Assembly (NCBI GenBank): GCA_038251625.1
Contig: JBBSBE010000034.1
Location: 1 to 33,184 of the forward strand
Reading direction: 5' to 3'
Source: JBBQXK01 sp038251625
Lineage (GTDB): Bacteria > Pseudomonadota > Alphaproteobacteria > Rhodobacterales > Rhodobacteraceae
DNA: 33,184 nucleotides
Part shown: positions 15,896-22,979 of the stretch, piece after piece
How the letters are laid out: each line of letters begins with the position of its first letter
Numbering within the stretch: position 1 is the stretch's first letter
Position numbers and translations under genes: made by a program
Notes under the pieces: model-generated
What the model was told of the DNA's origin: nothing
Seen by the model: only the letters and a program-made list of their open reading frames with translations
Database searches by the model: none

Positions 15896-15950
15896 GCCCC
15901 CGCAGCATTGTCAAAAGGGGGTTGCGCTTGATACTTGTGCCTGCGGGGGC
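15896..15950. promoter_or_regulatory. 10-bp inverted repeat around a candidate SulP promoter
   Basis: GCCCCCGCAG (15896-15905) is repeated inverted as CTGCGGGGGC (15941-15950), 35 bp apart. Between the arms a TTGATA (15928-15933) could be a -35 element; CATAGG at 15950-15955 is a possible -10 at 16 bp spacing, giving a start of transcription near 15963, about 24 bp before the SulP ATG. The repeat could be an operator or simply an mRNA or cruciform structure; it also lies upstream of the divergent alpha-glucosidase. Confidence 0.4.
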
Positions 15951-15986
15951 ATAGGGTGCGCGCACAGTCGATCCGCCCGGAACATC

Positions 15987-17660
15987 ATGACAGCCCCCAT
16001 CACCCCGCATCACCCGCCAGAGCGTCTGGCGGATCTCTACCTGCCCAAGATCGTGACTGTGCTGCGCGAAGGCTATGGCGCGGCGCAGCTGCGCGCCGAT
16101 GCCGTGGCGGGGCTGACCGTGGCCATCGTGGCGCTGCCCCTGTCGATGGCCATCGCCATCGCCTCCGGCGCCTCTCCCGCGCAGGGACTGACCACCGCCA
16201 TCGTGGGGGGCTTTCTCGTCTCGGCCCTTGGCGGATCGCGGTTCCAGATCGGCGGGCCGGCGGGCGCCTTCATCGTGCTGGTCGCGGCCACGGTGATGCA
16301 GCACGGGATGGACGGGCTGATCCTTGCCACCTTCCTGTCGGGCCTGATGCTGATGGTGGCGGGCTGGCTGCGGCTTGGCACGTTCATCAAGTTCATTCCG
16401 TTTCCCGTCACCGTCGGTTTCACCGCCGGGATCGCCGTCATCATCTTCGCCAGCCAGATCCGCGAACTGCTTGGCCTTTCGCTCACCGAACCCGGGCCGC
16501 TGTCGCAAAAGCTGCCCGCACTCTGGGCCGCGTTGCCGACGATCACGCCCGCCGCCCTTGCCGTCTCGGCGGGCACAATCGCCACGATCCTTGCGCTGCG
16601 GCGCCTGCGCCCGCATTGGCCGGGCCTTCTGATCGCCGTCGCGGGCGCGTCGCTGCTGGCTACCGTGCTGGCCCTGCCTGTCGAAACCATCGGCACCCGG
16701 TTTGGCGCGATGCCGGGGGGCCTGCCCGCGCCCGCCCTGCCCGACCTCGGCTTCGACCGCATCATGTCGGTGCTGCCCGCCGCCTTGTCCTTCACGCTTC
16801 TCGGCGCCATCGAATCGCTTCTCTCCGCCGTCGTCGCCGACGGGATGAGCGGGCGGCGCCACCGCTCGAACGCCGAGCTTGTGGCGCAGGGCCTGGCAAA
16901 CATCGGCGCGGCGCTGTTTGGCGGCTTCTGCGTCACGGGCACCATCGCGCGCACCGCCACCAATGTGCGCGCAGGGGCGCATGGGCCAGTGGCCGGGATG
17001 CTGCATTCGGTGTTCCTTCTGGCCTTCATCATGATCGCGGCACCCCTTCTTTCCTACGTGCCCCTTGCGGCGCTCGCGGGCGTGCTGGCCATCGTGGCCT
17101 GGAACATGATCGAAAAGCAGGCCATCGCGATCCTCTTCCGCAGCGGCTGGGGCGAGGCGACGGTGCTGTGCGTCACGTTCCTTCTGACCATCTTCCGCGA
17201 CCTGACCGAGGCGATCGTGGTGGGCTTCCTTCTCGGCGCCGTCCTTTTCATCCACCGGATGAGCCGCGCGGCAGAAGTGCGCACAGAGGTGCCCTTCGTC
17301 GCCACCGACCACGCCGACAGCGGCGCCACCTACGATGAGGCGCGTGCCGCCAACCCCGAGGTGGTGATCTACCACATCACCGGCGCCCTCTTTTTCGGTG
17401 CCGCCGCCTCTATCGGCGCCGTGCTCGACCGGATCTCCGACACCCACAAGGTGCTGGTCCTCGATCTCGCGGGGGTGCCCTTTCTCGACGCCACTGGCGC
17501 CCATGTGATCGAGGGAATGGCACACAAGGCCAACCGCAAGGGCGTGCGCCTTGTGATTGCGGGCGCCAACCCCGATATCCGCCGCGCACTTCAGGCGCAT
17601 GGCCTGCGCCCGCCCGCCGTGACCTATGCGCCGGATGTCGAGGCAGCGCTCGCGGGATGA
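15987..17660 (+). CDS. SulP family anion transporter with STAS domain (557 aa)
   Basis: Inner-membrane permease of the SLC26/SulP family, transporting sulfate, bicarbonate or dicarboxylates by symport or exchange. The N-terminal YLPKIVTVLREGYGAAQLRADAVAGLTVAIVALPLSMA is the family opening; SRFQIGGPAGAFIVL and PFPVTVGFTAGIAVIIF are the TM3 and TM5-region signatures; about 10-12 hydrophobic helices reach to about residue 425. The cytoplasmic STAS domain (about 450-555) contains LDLAGVPFLDATGAHVIEGM. The substrate is not predictable from sequence; BetC 1.8 kb away releases sulfate, which makes sulfate plausible but unproved. The start at 15987 lacks a strong ribosome-binding site. The stop overlaps the next gene as ATGA, so the two are probably cotranslated. 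Confidence 0.94.
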   Translation: MTAPITPHHPPERLADLYLPKIVTVLREGYGAAQLRADAVAGLTVAIVALPLSMAIAIASGASPAQGLTTAIVGGFLVSALGGSRFQIGGPAGAFIVLVAATVMQHGMDGLILATFLSGLMLMVAGWLRLGTFIKFIPFPVTVGFTAGIAVIIFASQIRELLGLSLTEPGPLSQKLPALWAALPTITPAALAVSAGTIATILALRRLRPHWPGLLIAVAGASLLATVLALPVETIGTRFGAMPGGLPAPALPDLGFDRIMSVLPAALSFTLLGAIESLLSAVVADGMSGRRHRSNAELVAQGLANIGAALFGGFCVTGTIARTATNVRAGAHGPVAGMLHSVFLLAFIMIAAPLLSYVPLAALAGVLAIVAWNMIEKQAIAILFRSGWGEATVLCVTFLLTIFRDLTEAIVVGFLLGAVLFIHRMSRAAEVRTEVPFVATDHADSGATYDEARAANPEVVIYHITGALFFGAAASIGAVLDRISDTHKVLVLDLAGVPFLDATGAHVIEGMAHKANRKGVRLVIAGANPDIRRALQAHGLRPPAVTYAPDVEAALAG

Positions 17661-18514
17661 CGGGCCTGCGCACCAGATTGCGCCGCCGGCTGGAATGGGG
17701 GCAACATCCCCTGACATATGAGGGCGAGGCCGCAGGCTGGCTGCGCTTTCGCACCGCCACGGGCGAACCCGTGCGTGGCGCGATCTGCCGCCCCGACGGC
17801 ACCGGCCCGCACCCGGCCGTCCTCGTGATCCACGCCCACGGCAACCGCTATGACATCGGCTGCGCCGAACTGCGCGACGGGCGGCCTGCGCTCGACGGCC
17901 CCATCGGGCCTGCGCTTGCAGCCATGGGCATCCTGTCCATCTGCCTCGACATGCCCTGCTTCGGCACCCGCGCCGGAACCGGCGAAAGCGCCGCCGCCAA
18001 GGCCGCGCTCTGGCACGGGCGCAGCCTTGCAGGGCAGATGCTGGGCGAATGCAAATCTGCGCTCGACTGGCTTTCCCGCCAGCCTGGGGTGCGGCGCGAC
18101 CGGATCGGGGTGTTCGGCATCTCTATGGGGGCGACGCTTGGATACTGGCTGGCGGGGCTCGACCCGCGCGTGCGGGCCGTGGCGCATGAATGCTGCCTTG
18201 CCGATTTCGCGGCGCTGATCGAGGGCGGAGGGCATGACCTGCACGGGATCTACCTGACGGTGCCGGGGCTTCTGGCGCTGGCCCCGAATGGCGTGATCGC
18301 TGGCCTTGCCGCCCCCCGCGCGCAGTTCGTGGGCCTTGGTGACCGCGACCCGCTGACCCCACCCGCCGCCGCCGATCCCGCCCTTGCCCAACTGCGCCCG
18401 GCCTATGCGGCGGGCGGGCCGCTGGTCATCCACCGCGAGCCCGAGACCGGGCATATGGAAACGCCCGCGATGCGAAAGGCCGTGCTGGCCTTTCTGCGGG
18501 CGGAACTGACCTGA
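17657..18514 (+). CDS. alpha/beta hydrolase, dienelactone-hydrolase/acetyl-esterase type (285 aa)
   Basis: Predicted serine hydrolase; substrate unknown. The nucleophile elbow is G-I-S-M-G in RIGVFGISMGATLGYWLAG (Ser near residue 156), the acid is in FVGLGDRDPLTPP, and the catalytic His is in REPETGHMETPAMR near the C-terminus. The N-terminal part PHPAVLVIHAHGNRYDIG forms the first strands and oxyanion hole, and ILSICLDMPCFGTRAGTGES is the loop typical of this group. There is no signal peptide or membrane segment. The ATG overlaps the SulP stop (ATGA), which suggests a functional link with transport but does not define it. It converges with the ABC ATPase gene with only 3 bp between stops, leaving no room for a terminator. 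Confidence 0.87.
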   Translation: MTGLRTRLRRRLEWGQHPLTYEGEAAGWLRFRTATGEPVRGAICRPDGTGPHPAVLVIHAHGNRYDIGCAELRDGRPALDGPIGPALAAMGILSICLDMPCFGTRAGTGESAAAKAALWHGRSLAGQMLGECKSALDWLSRQPGVRRDRIGVFGISMGATLGYWLAGLDPRVRAVAHECCLADFAALIEGGGHDLHGIYLTVPGLLALAPNGVIAGLAAPRAQFVGLGDRDPLTPPAAADPALAQLRPAYAAGGPLVIHREPETGHMETPAMRKAVLAFLRAELT

Positions 18515-18517
18515 CAC

Positions 18518-19567
18518 TCAGGCCGTGACCCGCTGCCCCGTCCCATCGAAGACATGCAGGCTTGCCGCGTCGAAATCCATGGCGATGGCATCACCCCGCT
18601 TCAGCGGCGGCTGGCCGGGAATGACGGCCAGAACCGGCGCCCCACCGTCGAACGCGCAATGCACCACGGTTTCCGACCCCAGCGCCTCGGTCAATGCCAC
18701 GGTGGCGCGCAACGGGCCATTCTGGGCCAAGCGCAGGTGCTGCGGGCGCAGGCCAATCGTCATCGGGCCATCCGCCGCGCCGGGCAGCGAAATCTCCGGC
18801 CCGCCGTCAAGCTGCACCCTGCCGCCCACCGCCTTGCCGGCCCACAGGTTCATCCCCGGCGCCCCGATGAACCCCGCGACGAACAGGTTCGCGGGCGCGT
18901 TGTACAGGTTCAGCGGCGTGTCCACCTGCTCGATCCTGCCCGCCCGCAGCACCACGATCCGGTCGGCCATCGTCATCGCTTCCACCTGATCATGCGTCAC
19001 ATGGATCATCGTGGCACCAAGGCGCGCATGCAGCGCCGAAAGCTCGGCCCGCATCGTGACGCGCAACTCGGCATCAAGGTTCGAAAGCGGCTCATCCAGC
19101 AAGAACGCCGTGGGCCGCCGCACAATCGCCCGCCCGATCGCCACCCGCTGGCGCTGCCCGCCCGACAATTGCCCGGGGCGCCGTTCCAGCAACGGCTCGA
19201 TCTCCAGCATCCGTGCGGCATCGGCGATGCGGGCCTCAACCTCGGCCTTGGGCATCCTGGTGTTCTGCAAGCCGAAGGCCATATTCGCGCGCACCGTCAT
19301 GTGCGGGTAAAGCGCGTAGGACTGGAACACCATCGCCAGCCCCCGGTCCGCCGCCGAAACGGCCGTCACATCCCGCCCGTCGATCTCGATCCGCCCGCCC
19401 GTCGGCTGGTCCAGCCCCGCGATCATCCGCAAAAGCGTGGATTTCCCGCAGCCCGAGGGGCCAACGAACACAACCAGTTCCCCCTTCTGCACCGTCAGAT
19501 CGATGCCCTTCAGCACATCCACCGTGCCAAAGGATTTGGTGATGCCGTGCAAATCTAGCTGCCCCAT
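18518..19567 (-). CDS. sugar ABC transporter ATP-binding protein (MalK/UgpC type, 349 aa)
   Basis: Cytoplasmic ATPase driving a carbohydrate ABC importer. Walker A GPSGCGKST starts at residue 36, the Q-loop is in MVFQSYALYPHMTV (about 79-92), signature LSGGQ at 134-138, Walker B FLLDEP at 155-160, D-loop SNLDA and switch His in HVTHDQ (H192). The C-terminal regulatory (TOBE/OB) domain from about 235 has GAPGMNLW and IGLRPQHLRL, characteristic of the MalK/UgpC subfamily. It is the last gene of the uronate operon, 9 bp after the second permease. The stop faces the alpha/beta hydrolase stop at 3 bp. ATPases of this type may serve more than one importer, so its exclusive use here is inference. 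Confidence 0.95.
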   Translation of the reverse strand: MGQLDLHGITKSFGTVDVLKGIDLTVQKGELVVFVGPSGCGKSTLLRMIAGLDQPTGGRIEIDGRDVTAVSAADRGLAMVFQSYALYPHMTVRANMAFGLQNTRMPKAEVEARIADAARMLEIEPLLERRPGQLSGGQRQRVAIGRAIVRRPTAFLLDEPLSNLDAELRVTMRAELSALHARLGATMIHVTHDQVEAMTMADRIVVLRAGRIEQVDTPLNLYNAPANLFVAGFIGAPGMNLWAGKAVGGRVQLDGGPEISLPGAADGPMTIGLRPQHLRLAQNGPLRATVALTEALGSETVVHCAFDGGAPVLAVIPGQPPLKRGDAIAMDFDAASLHVFDGTGQRVTA

Positions 19568-19576
19568 GCCGCCCCC

Positions 19577-20638
19577 CTATTTCAGCCCGGATCCGGCGAT
19601 GCCCGCCGTGATGAAGCGCTGCAGGAAAATGAACACCAGAACCACCGGGATCATCGTGACCACCGTCATGGCCAGAATGAAATGCCACTGCACGTTCAAC
19701 TCGCCCGCATAGGTGTTCAGGCCCACCTGCAGGGTATAAACCTCCTTGCGGCTCAGCACGACGAGCGGCCACAGGAAATCGTTCCACCGCCACACGACCG
19801 AAAAGATCGCCAGCACGGCCAGCGCAGGTGCGGTCAGGGGCAGCACGATCCGCCAGTAGATCTGCCATTCCGAGGCGTGATCCATCCGCGCCGCCTCCAG
19901 CAGCTCGTCAGGGATCGTCAGCATGTACTGGCGCAGAAGGAAAATGCCGGTCGGCGTGGCGACCGTGGGCAGGATCACGCCCCAAAGCGAGTTGAAAAGC
20001 CCAAGGCCAGAGATGATGGAATAGAGCGGCACAAGGATCACGCTGAGCGGGATCATCAGCGTGGCCAACACCACCAGCATCACCACCGCGCGCCCGGGAA
20101 ACTGGTATTTCGAAAGGGCGAAAGCGGCCATGGAATTCGTCAGCAGCGTGATCAGCGTGGCGACCGTGGTCACGAAGACCGAGTTTTGCAGGTAGAGCAG
20201 GAAATCGAAATGCAGGAAGGGCTCGGTATAGTTCTCGACCGCAAAGCCAACCTCCCGGTCCGGCGTCCGGTTCGCGATATTCACTTTCTGGATCTCACCC
20301 GGATTGGCCGGGTCCACCATCTGCGCCACGGTCCCCACGCGGCGCACCTCGGCCAGCGTGCGGGTGCCCGCTTCATCCTGCACCACGTACAGCGGCAATG
20401 GCCTGTCATACCCCTCCACCACCGCCGTCCTCGCCTCGTAGGGCAAGGCCGATGGCGGGAATTCGGCCAGTTGTGCCGGCGATTTGAAGGATGACAGGAT
20501 CAGCCACAGCGCCGGGCCGAACATCAGGATCAACCCGCCGCCCAGCCAGAAGAACGTCACCACATCCGTCCAGTGCCAGCCACCGATGCTGCCGGGGCCG
20601 CCACGCCGCCGGGTGAGGAAGGCAAGCGCCCGGGTCAT
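19577..20638 (-). CDS. sugar ABC transporter permease, MalG type (353 aa)
   Basis: Inner-membrane permease of a CUT1-type carbohydrate importer. The EAA loop that contacts the ATPase reads EAARMDHASEWQIYWRIVLP (about 248-267), with His in place of the usual Gly. Transmembrane segments are visible at about 27-49, 152-172, 184-204, 215-235, 270-288 and 320-342. An unusually long loop of about 100 residues (roughly 50-150) lies between the first helix and the family core and should face the periplasm; AglG-type alpha-glucoside permeases are also enlarged at this point. The C-terminal FLQRFITAGIAGSGLK is typical of the MalG/AraQ group. The start overlaps the stop of the first permease (ATGA), a standard permease-pair arrangement. 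Confidence 0.94.
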   Translation of the reverse strand: MTRALAFLTRRRGGPGSIGGWHWTDVVTFFWLGGGLILMFGPALWLILSSFKSPAQLAEFPPSALPYEARTAVVEGYDRPLPLYVVQDEAGTRTLAEVRRVGTVAQMVDPANPGEIQKVNIANRTPDREVGFAVENYTEPFLHFDFLLYLQNSVFVTTVATLITLLTNSMAAFALSKYQFPGRAVVMLVVLATLMIPLSVILVPLYSIISGLGLFNSLWGVILPTVATPTGIFLLRQYMLTIPDELLEAARMDHASEWQIYWRIVLPLTAPALAVLAIFSVVWRWNDFLWPLVVLSRKEVYTLQVGLNTYAGELNVQWHFILAMTVVTMIPVVLVFIFLQRFITAGIAGSGLK

Positions 20639-21648
20639 TTCAGCTTGCCCCGCGCCTCGTTCCGCCGCGCCAGCAAAAGCTGGATCAGCGTCAGCACCAC
20701 CAGCACGCCCCCCATCAGGATCGACGCCGCCGCCGCCAGCCCGAGGTTCTTCAGAAGCGAGGCAAAGCCCACCTCATAGATGTATTGCGTGATATACAAC
20801 GTGGCCGTCCCCGGCCCTCCGCTCGTCAGCACAAAGGCCTCATCAAAGACCTGCACCGCCCGGATCAGCACCAGCACGATGACGACCAGCATGTTGGGCA
20901 TCAAAAGCGGCAGCGTGATCCGCCAGAAGACGCGGGCGGGCGGGGTGCCGTCCATCTCTGCCGCCTCGTAAAGATCGCGCGGGATCGCCTGCAATCCCGC
21001 CAGCAGGATCAGGGTGTAAAACCCCAGATGCGCCCATGTGGTAACGCCGATGGTGGCAAAGAACGCCCAGTTGCGCTCGATCAGCCAGTTCACCGGGTCA
21101 AACCCGCCCGCCACCAGAAACGCGTTCAACAGCCCGTCCCGCTGCAGGATCCACCGCCAGATCAGGCCCACGACGACCGGAGACAGCAACACCGGAAAGA
21201 AAAAGACCGCGCGCCAGAAGCTGCGCGCACGCAGATCGCGGTTCAGGATCAGCGCGGTGATCGTGGCCACCACGATCATCAGGCTGACCTGACAGATCAC
21301 GAACAGCCCGGTGTTGCGCACCGCGATCCAGAACTGATCCTCGGCGCAGCTCGACGGGCGGGTGTAATCGGTGCAATCCAGCAACCGCGCGTATTGCGCG
21401 CCGCCGATAAAATCGCGGTCGCCCAGAAACAGCGCCGCCCCGGTCGTCATCGAATAGGCGACGTTGATGACCAGCGGCAGCAGCACGAAAATGCCGAAGA
21501 TCGCCATGTTCGGCAGCAGGAAAAAGGCGACCATGCCGCCCGTGCCCGTCGCCCTCTGCCACAGGCGCAAGGCCGGGTCGATGGCCCGGGCGAGCCATCC
21601 AAGGGGGGCCGTGACCACGGCCCCCGCCAGTGCCTTGACGCTGGCCAC
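20635..21648 (-). CDS. sugar ABC transporter permease, MalF type (337 aa)
   Basis: First permease of the importer. The EAA motif EAAEMDGTPPARVFWRITLP matches the consensus well. The first helix MVAFFLLPNMAIFGIFVLLPLVINVAYS lies about 40 residues in, and further helices follow at regular spacing; a periplasmic segment between helices 1 and 2 contains CTDYTRPSSC, two cysteines that could pair. The start is uncertain: an ATG at 21714 would overlap the binding-protein gene by 62 bp, and its first 22 residues look unnatural; the GTG at 21648, four bases after the binding-protein stop, gives a better N-terminus and is used here, although its ribosome-binding site is weak. The stop overlaps the second permease start by ATGA. 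Confidence 0.9.
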   Translation of the reverse strand: MASVKALAGAVVTAPLGWLARAIDPALRLWQRATGTGGMVAFFLLPNMAIFGIFVLLPLVINVAYSMTTGAALFLGDRDFIGGAQYARLLDCTDYTRPSSCAEDQFWIAVRNTGLFVICQVSLMIVVATITALILNRDLRARSFWRAVFFFPVLLSPVVVGLIWRWILQRDGLLNAFLVAGGFDPVNWLIERNWAFFATIGVTTWAHLGFYTLILLAGLQAIPRDLYEAAEMDGTPPARVFWRITLPLLMPNMLVVIVLVLIRAVQVFDEAFVLTSGGPGTATLYITQYIYEVGFASLLKNLGLAAAASILMGGVLVVLTLIQLLLARRNEARGKLK

Positions 21649-21652
21649 TGGC

Positions 21653-22918
21653 TCAGCCGCCCTGTTGCGCCACCTGTTCGGCGATATCGGCGTCGATGCG
21701 CGCAAAAGCGTCATCCAGCGTCAACTCGCCCGCCATCACCTGGCTGATCCGGTTCACCAGCGCGCCGTAATAGGCCGACCCCCACTTCCACGCGGGCAGG
21801 GCCGCCGCCGCAGGCTCGATCTGCCCCGCCGCCTTGACGAACACATCCAGCGCCGCTTTCACATTCGGATCATCGGTCTTCCAGTCAAGGCCGCCCTTGG
21901 CCACAACCGCCTTGTGCGCGGGCAGGAACAGCGTGCGTTCGGAAAACTCGCGTACGATGTCCTCCTGCGCCAGAAACTCCATCACCTTTGCCACTTCTTC
22001 AGGGTTCTTGGTGTATTTGATCGCCACCATCGCCGCCCCGCCAGCAAGGCCAGAGCATCCGGCAGTGCCGCAGGGTGAACCGATCGCCACCCAGTCGAAC
22101 GCATCGCCGATCTTGGTCGACAGGTTCGCGATCTGCCATGACCCCGAATAATAGAACGGGATCGCCGCGTTGATGAAATCATCGGCCGCCGCGCGGTAGC
22201 TGGAACCAGAGGCCGCGACCCATGTATCCTTCAGCATCTTGCCGTCCGCGACCCATCCCACCAGCTTGGCCGCGAATTCCTTGGTGCCTGCATCCACCGG
22301 GGCGGGCTTGCCATCGGCCGCGATGTAGTTGGCGCCGTAGGATACGTTCGGCCCGCTGATCCGGTGCCCCGAGCGGTCAATCGCAAAGGCAGCCGCGGTG
22401 TCCTGGCTTTTCGCCACTTCGGCGGACGCGTTCACCCAGTCGTCCCACGTCGCCCCCTCGCCCGGCAGGGCCACACCCGCCTGATCAAAGAGCGTCTTGT
22501 TGGCATAGCCGCCGGTCAGGGTGATCTGGGTCATGAAGCCGGTGATGGCGCTTGATCCATCTTCGCGCATCCAGTCAGCCTGCGCCCCGAAATTCTCGGT
22601 CCAGTAGGCCGGGTCCTGCAGGTAGGGCGTCAGGTCCAGCCAATGCTGCGCGATCGCCTTGAGGTTCGTGACGCGCGCGATATCGGGGCCCTCGCCCGCC
22701 TCAAGCTGGATCGGAAGTTGTTCCTGCACCACCTTGTAGGCCACGTTGTCCAGGATCACGTTGATCCCGGGGTTTTCCGCCATGAAGCGGTTCAGCAGGT
22801 CGGCAATGACCTCACCCTCCACCCCGTCGGAATACCACATCACCCGCACATCGCCCGCATGCGCCGCCCCGGCAAAGCCGAAGGCAAGGGCGGCCAGCGC
22901 CGTCATTGTCTTTTTCAT
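21653..22918 (-). CDS. ABC transporter extracellular sugar-binding protein (421 aa)
   Basis: Family 1 (MalE/UgpB-like) solute-binding protein. Residues 1-21 are a Sec signal peptide ending AAHA; there is no lipobox, so it is a free periplasmic protein. VRVMWYSDGVEGEVIADLLNRF and ENPGINVILDNV are the opening strand-helix-strand; GEGPDIARV and AIPFYYSGSWQIANL are usual ligand-cleft segments; a Cys pair in GSPCGTAGCSG may form a small disulfide loop. The ATG at 22918 has GGAGGAG at ideal spacing, the strongest ribosome-binding site in the operon, as expected for a component needed in excess. It lies 61 bp downstream of the 813-residue gene. The ligand is inferred from neighbours to be a uronic-acid-containing oligosaccharide. 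Confidence 0.94.
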   Translation of the reverse strand: MKKTMTALAALAFGFAGAAHAGDVRVMWYSDGVEGEVIADLLNRFMAENPGINVILDNVAYKVVQEQLPIQLEAGEGPDIARVTNLKAIAQHWLDLTPYLQDPAYWTENFGAQADWMREDGSSAITGFMTQITLTGGYANKTLFDQAGVALPGEGATWDDWVNASAEVAKSQDTAAAFAIDRSGHRISGPNVSYGANYIAADGKPAPVDAGTKEFAAKLVGWVADGKMLKDTWVAASGSSYRAAADDFINAAIPFYYSGSWQIANLSTKIGDAFDWVAIGSPCGTAGCSGLAGGAAMVAIKYTKNPEEVAKVMEFLAQEDIVREFSERTLFLPAHKAVVAKGGLDWKTDDPNVKAALDVFVKAAGQIEPAAAALPAWKWGSAYYGALVNRISQVMAGELTLDDAFARIDADIAEQVAQQGG

Positions 22919-22979
22919 GTCGTCTCCTCCTCTGATCCGCGCCCCGGGTGCGCCGGGGTGTCTGTCGTCTTCGGCCCAG

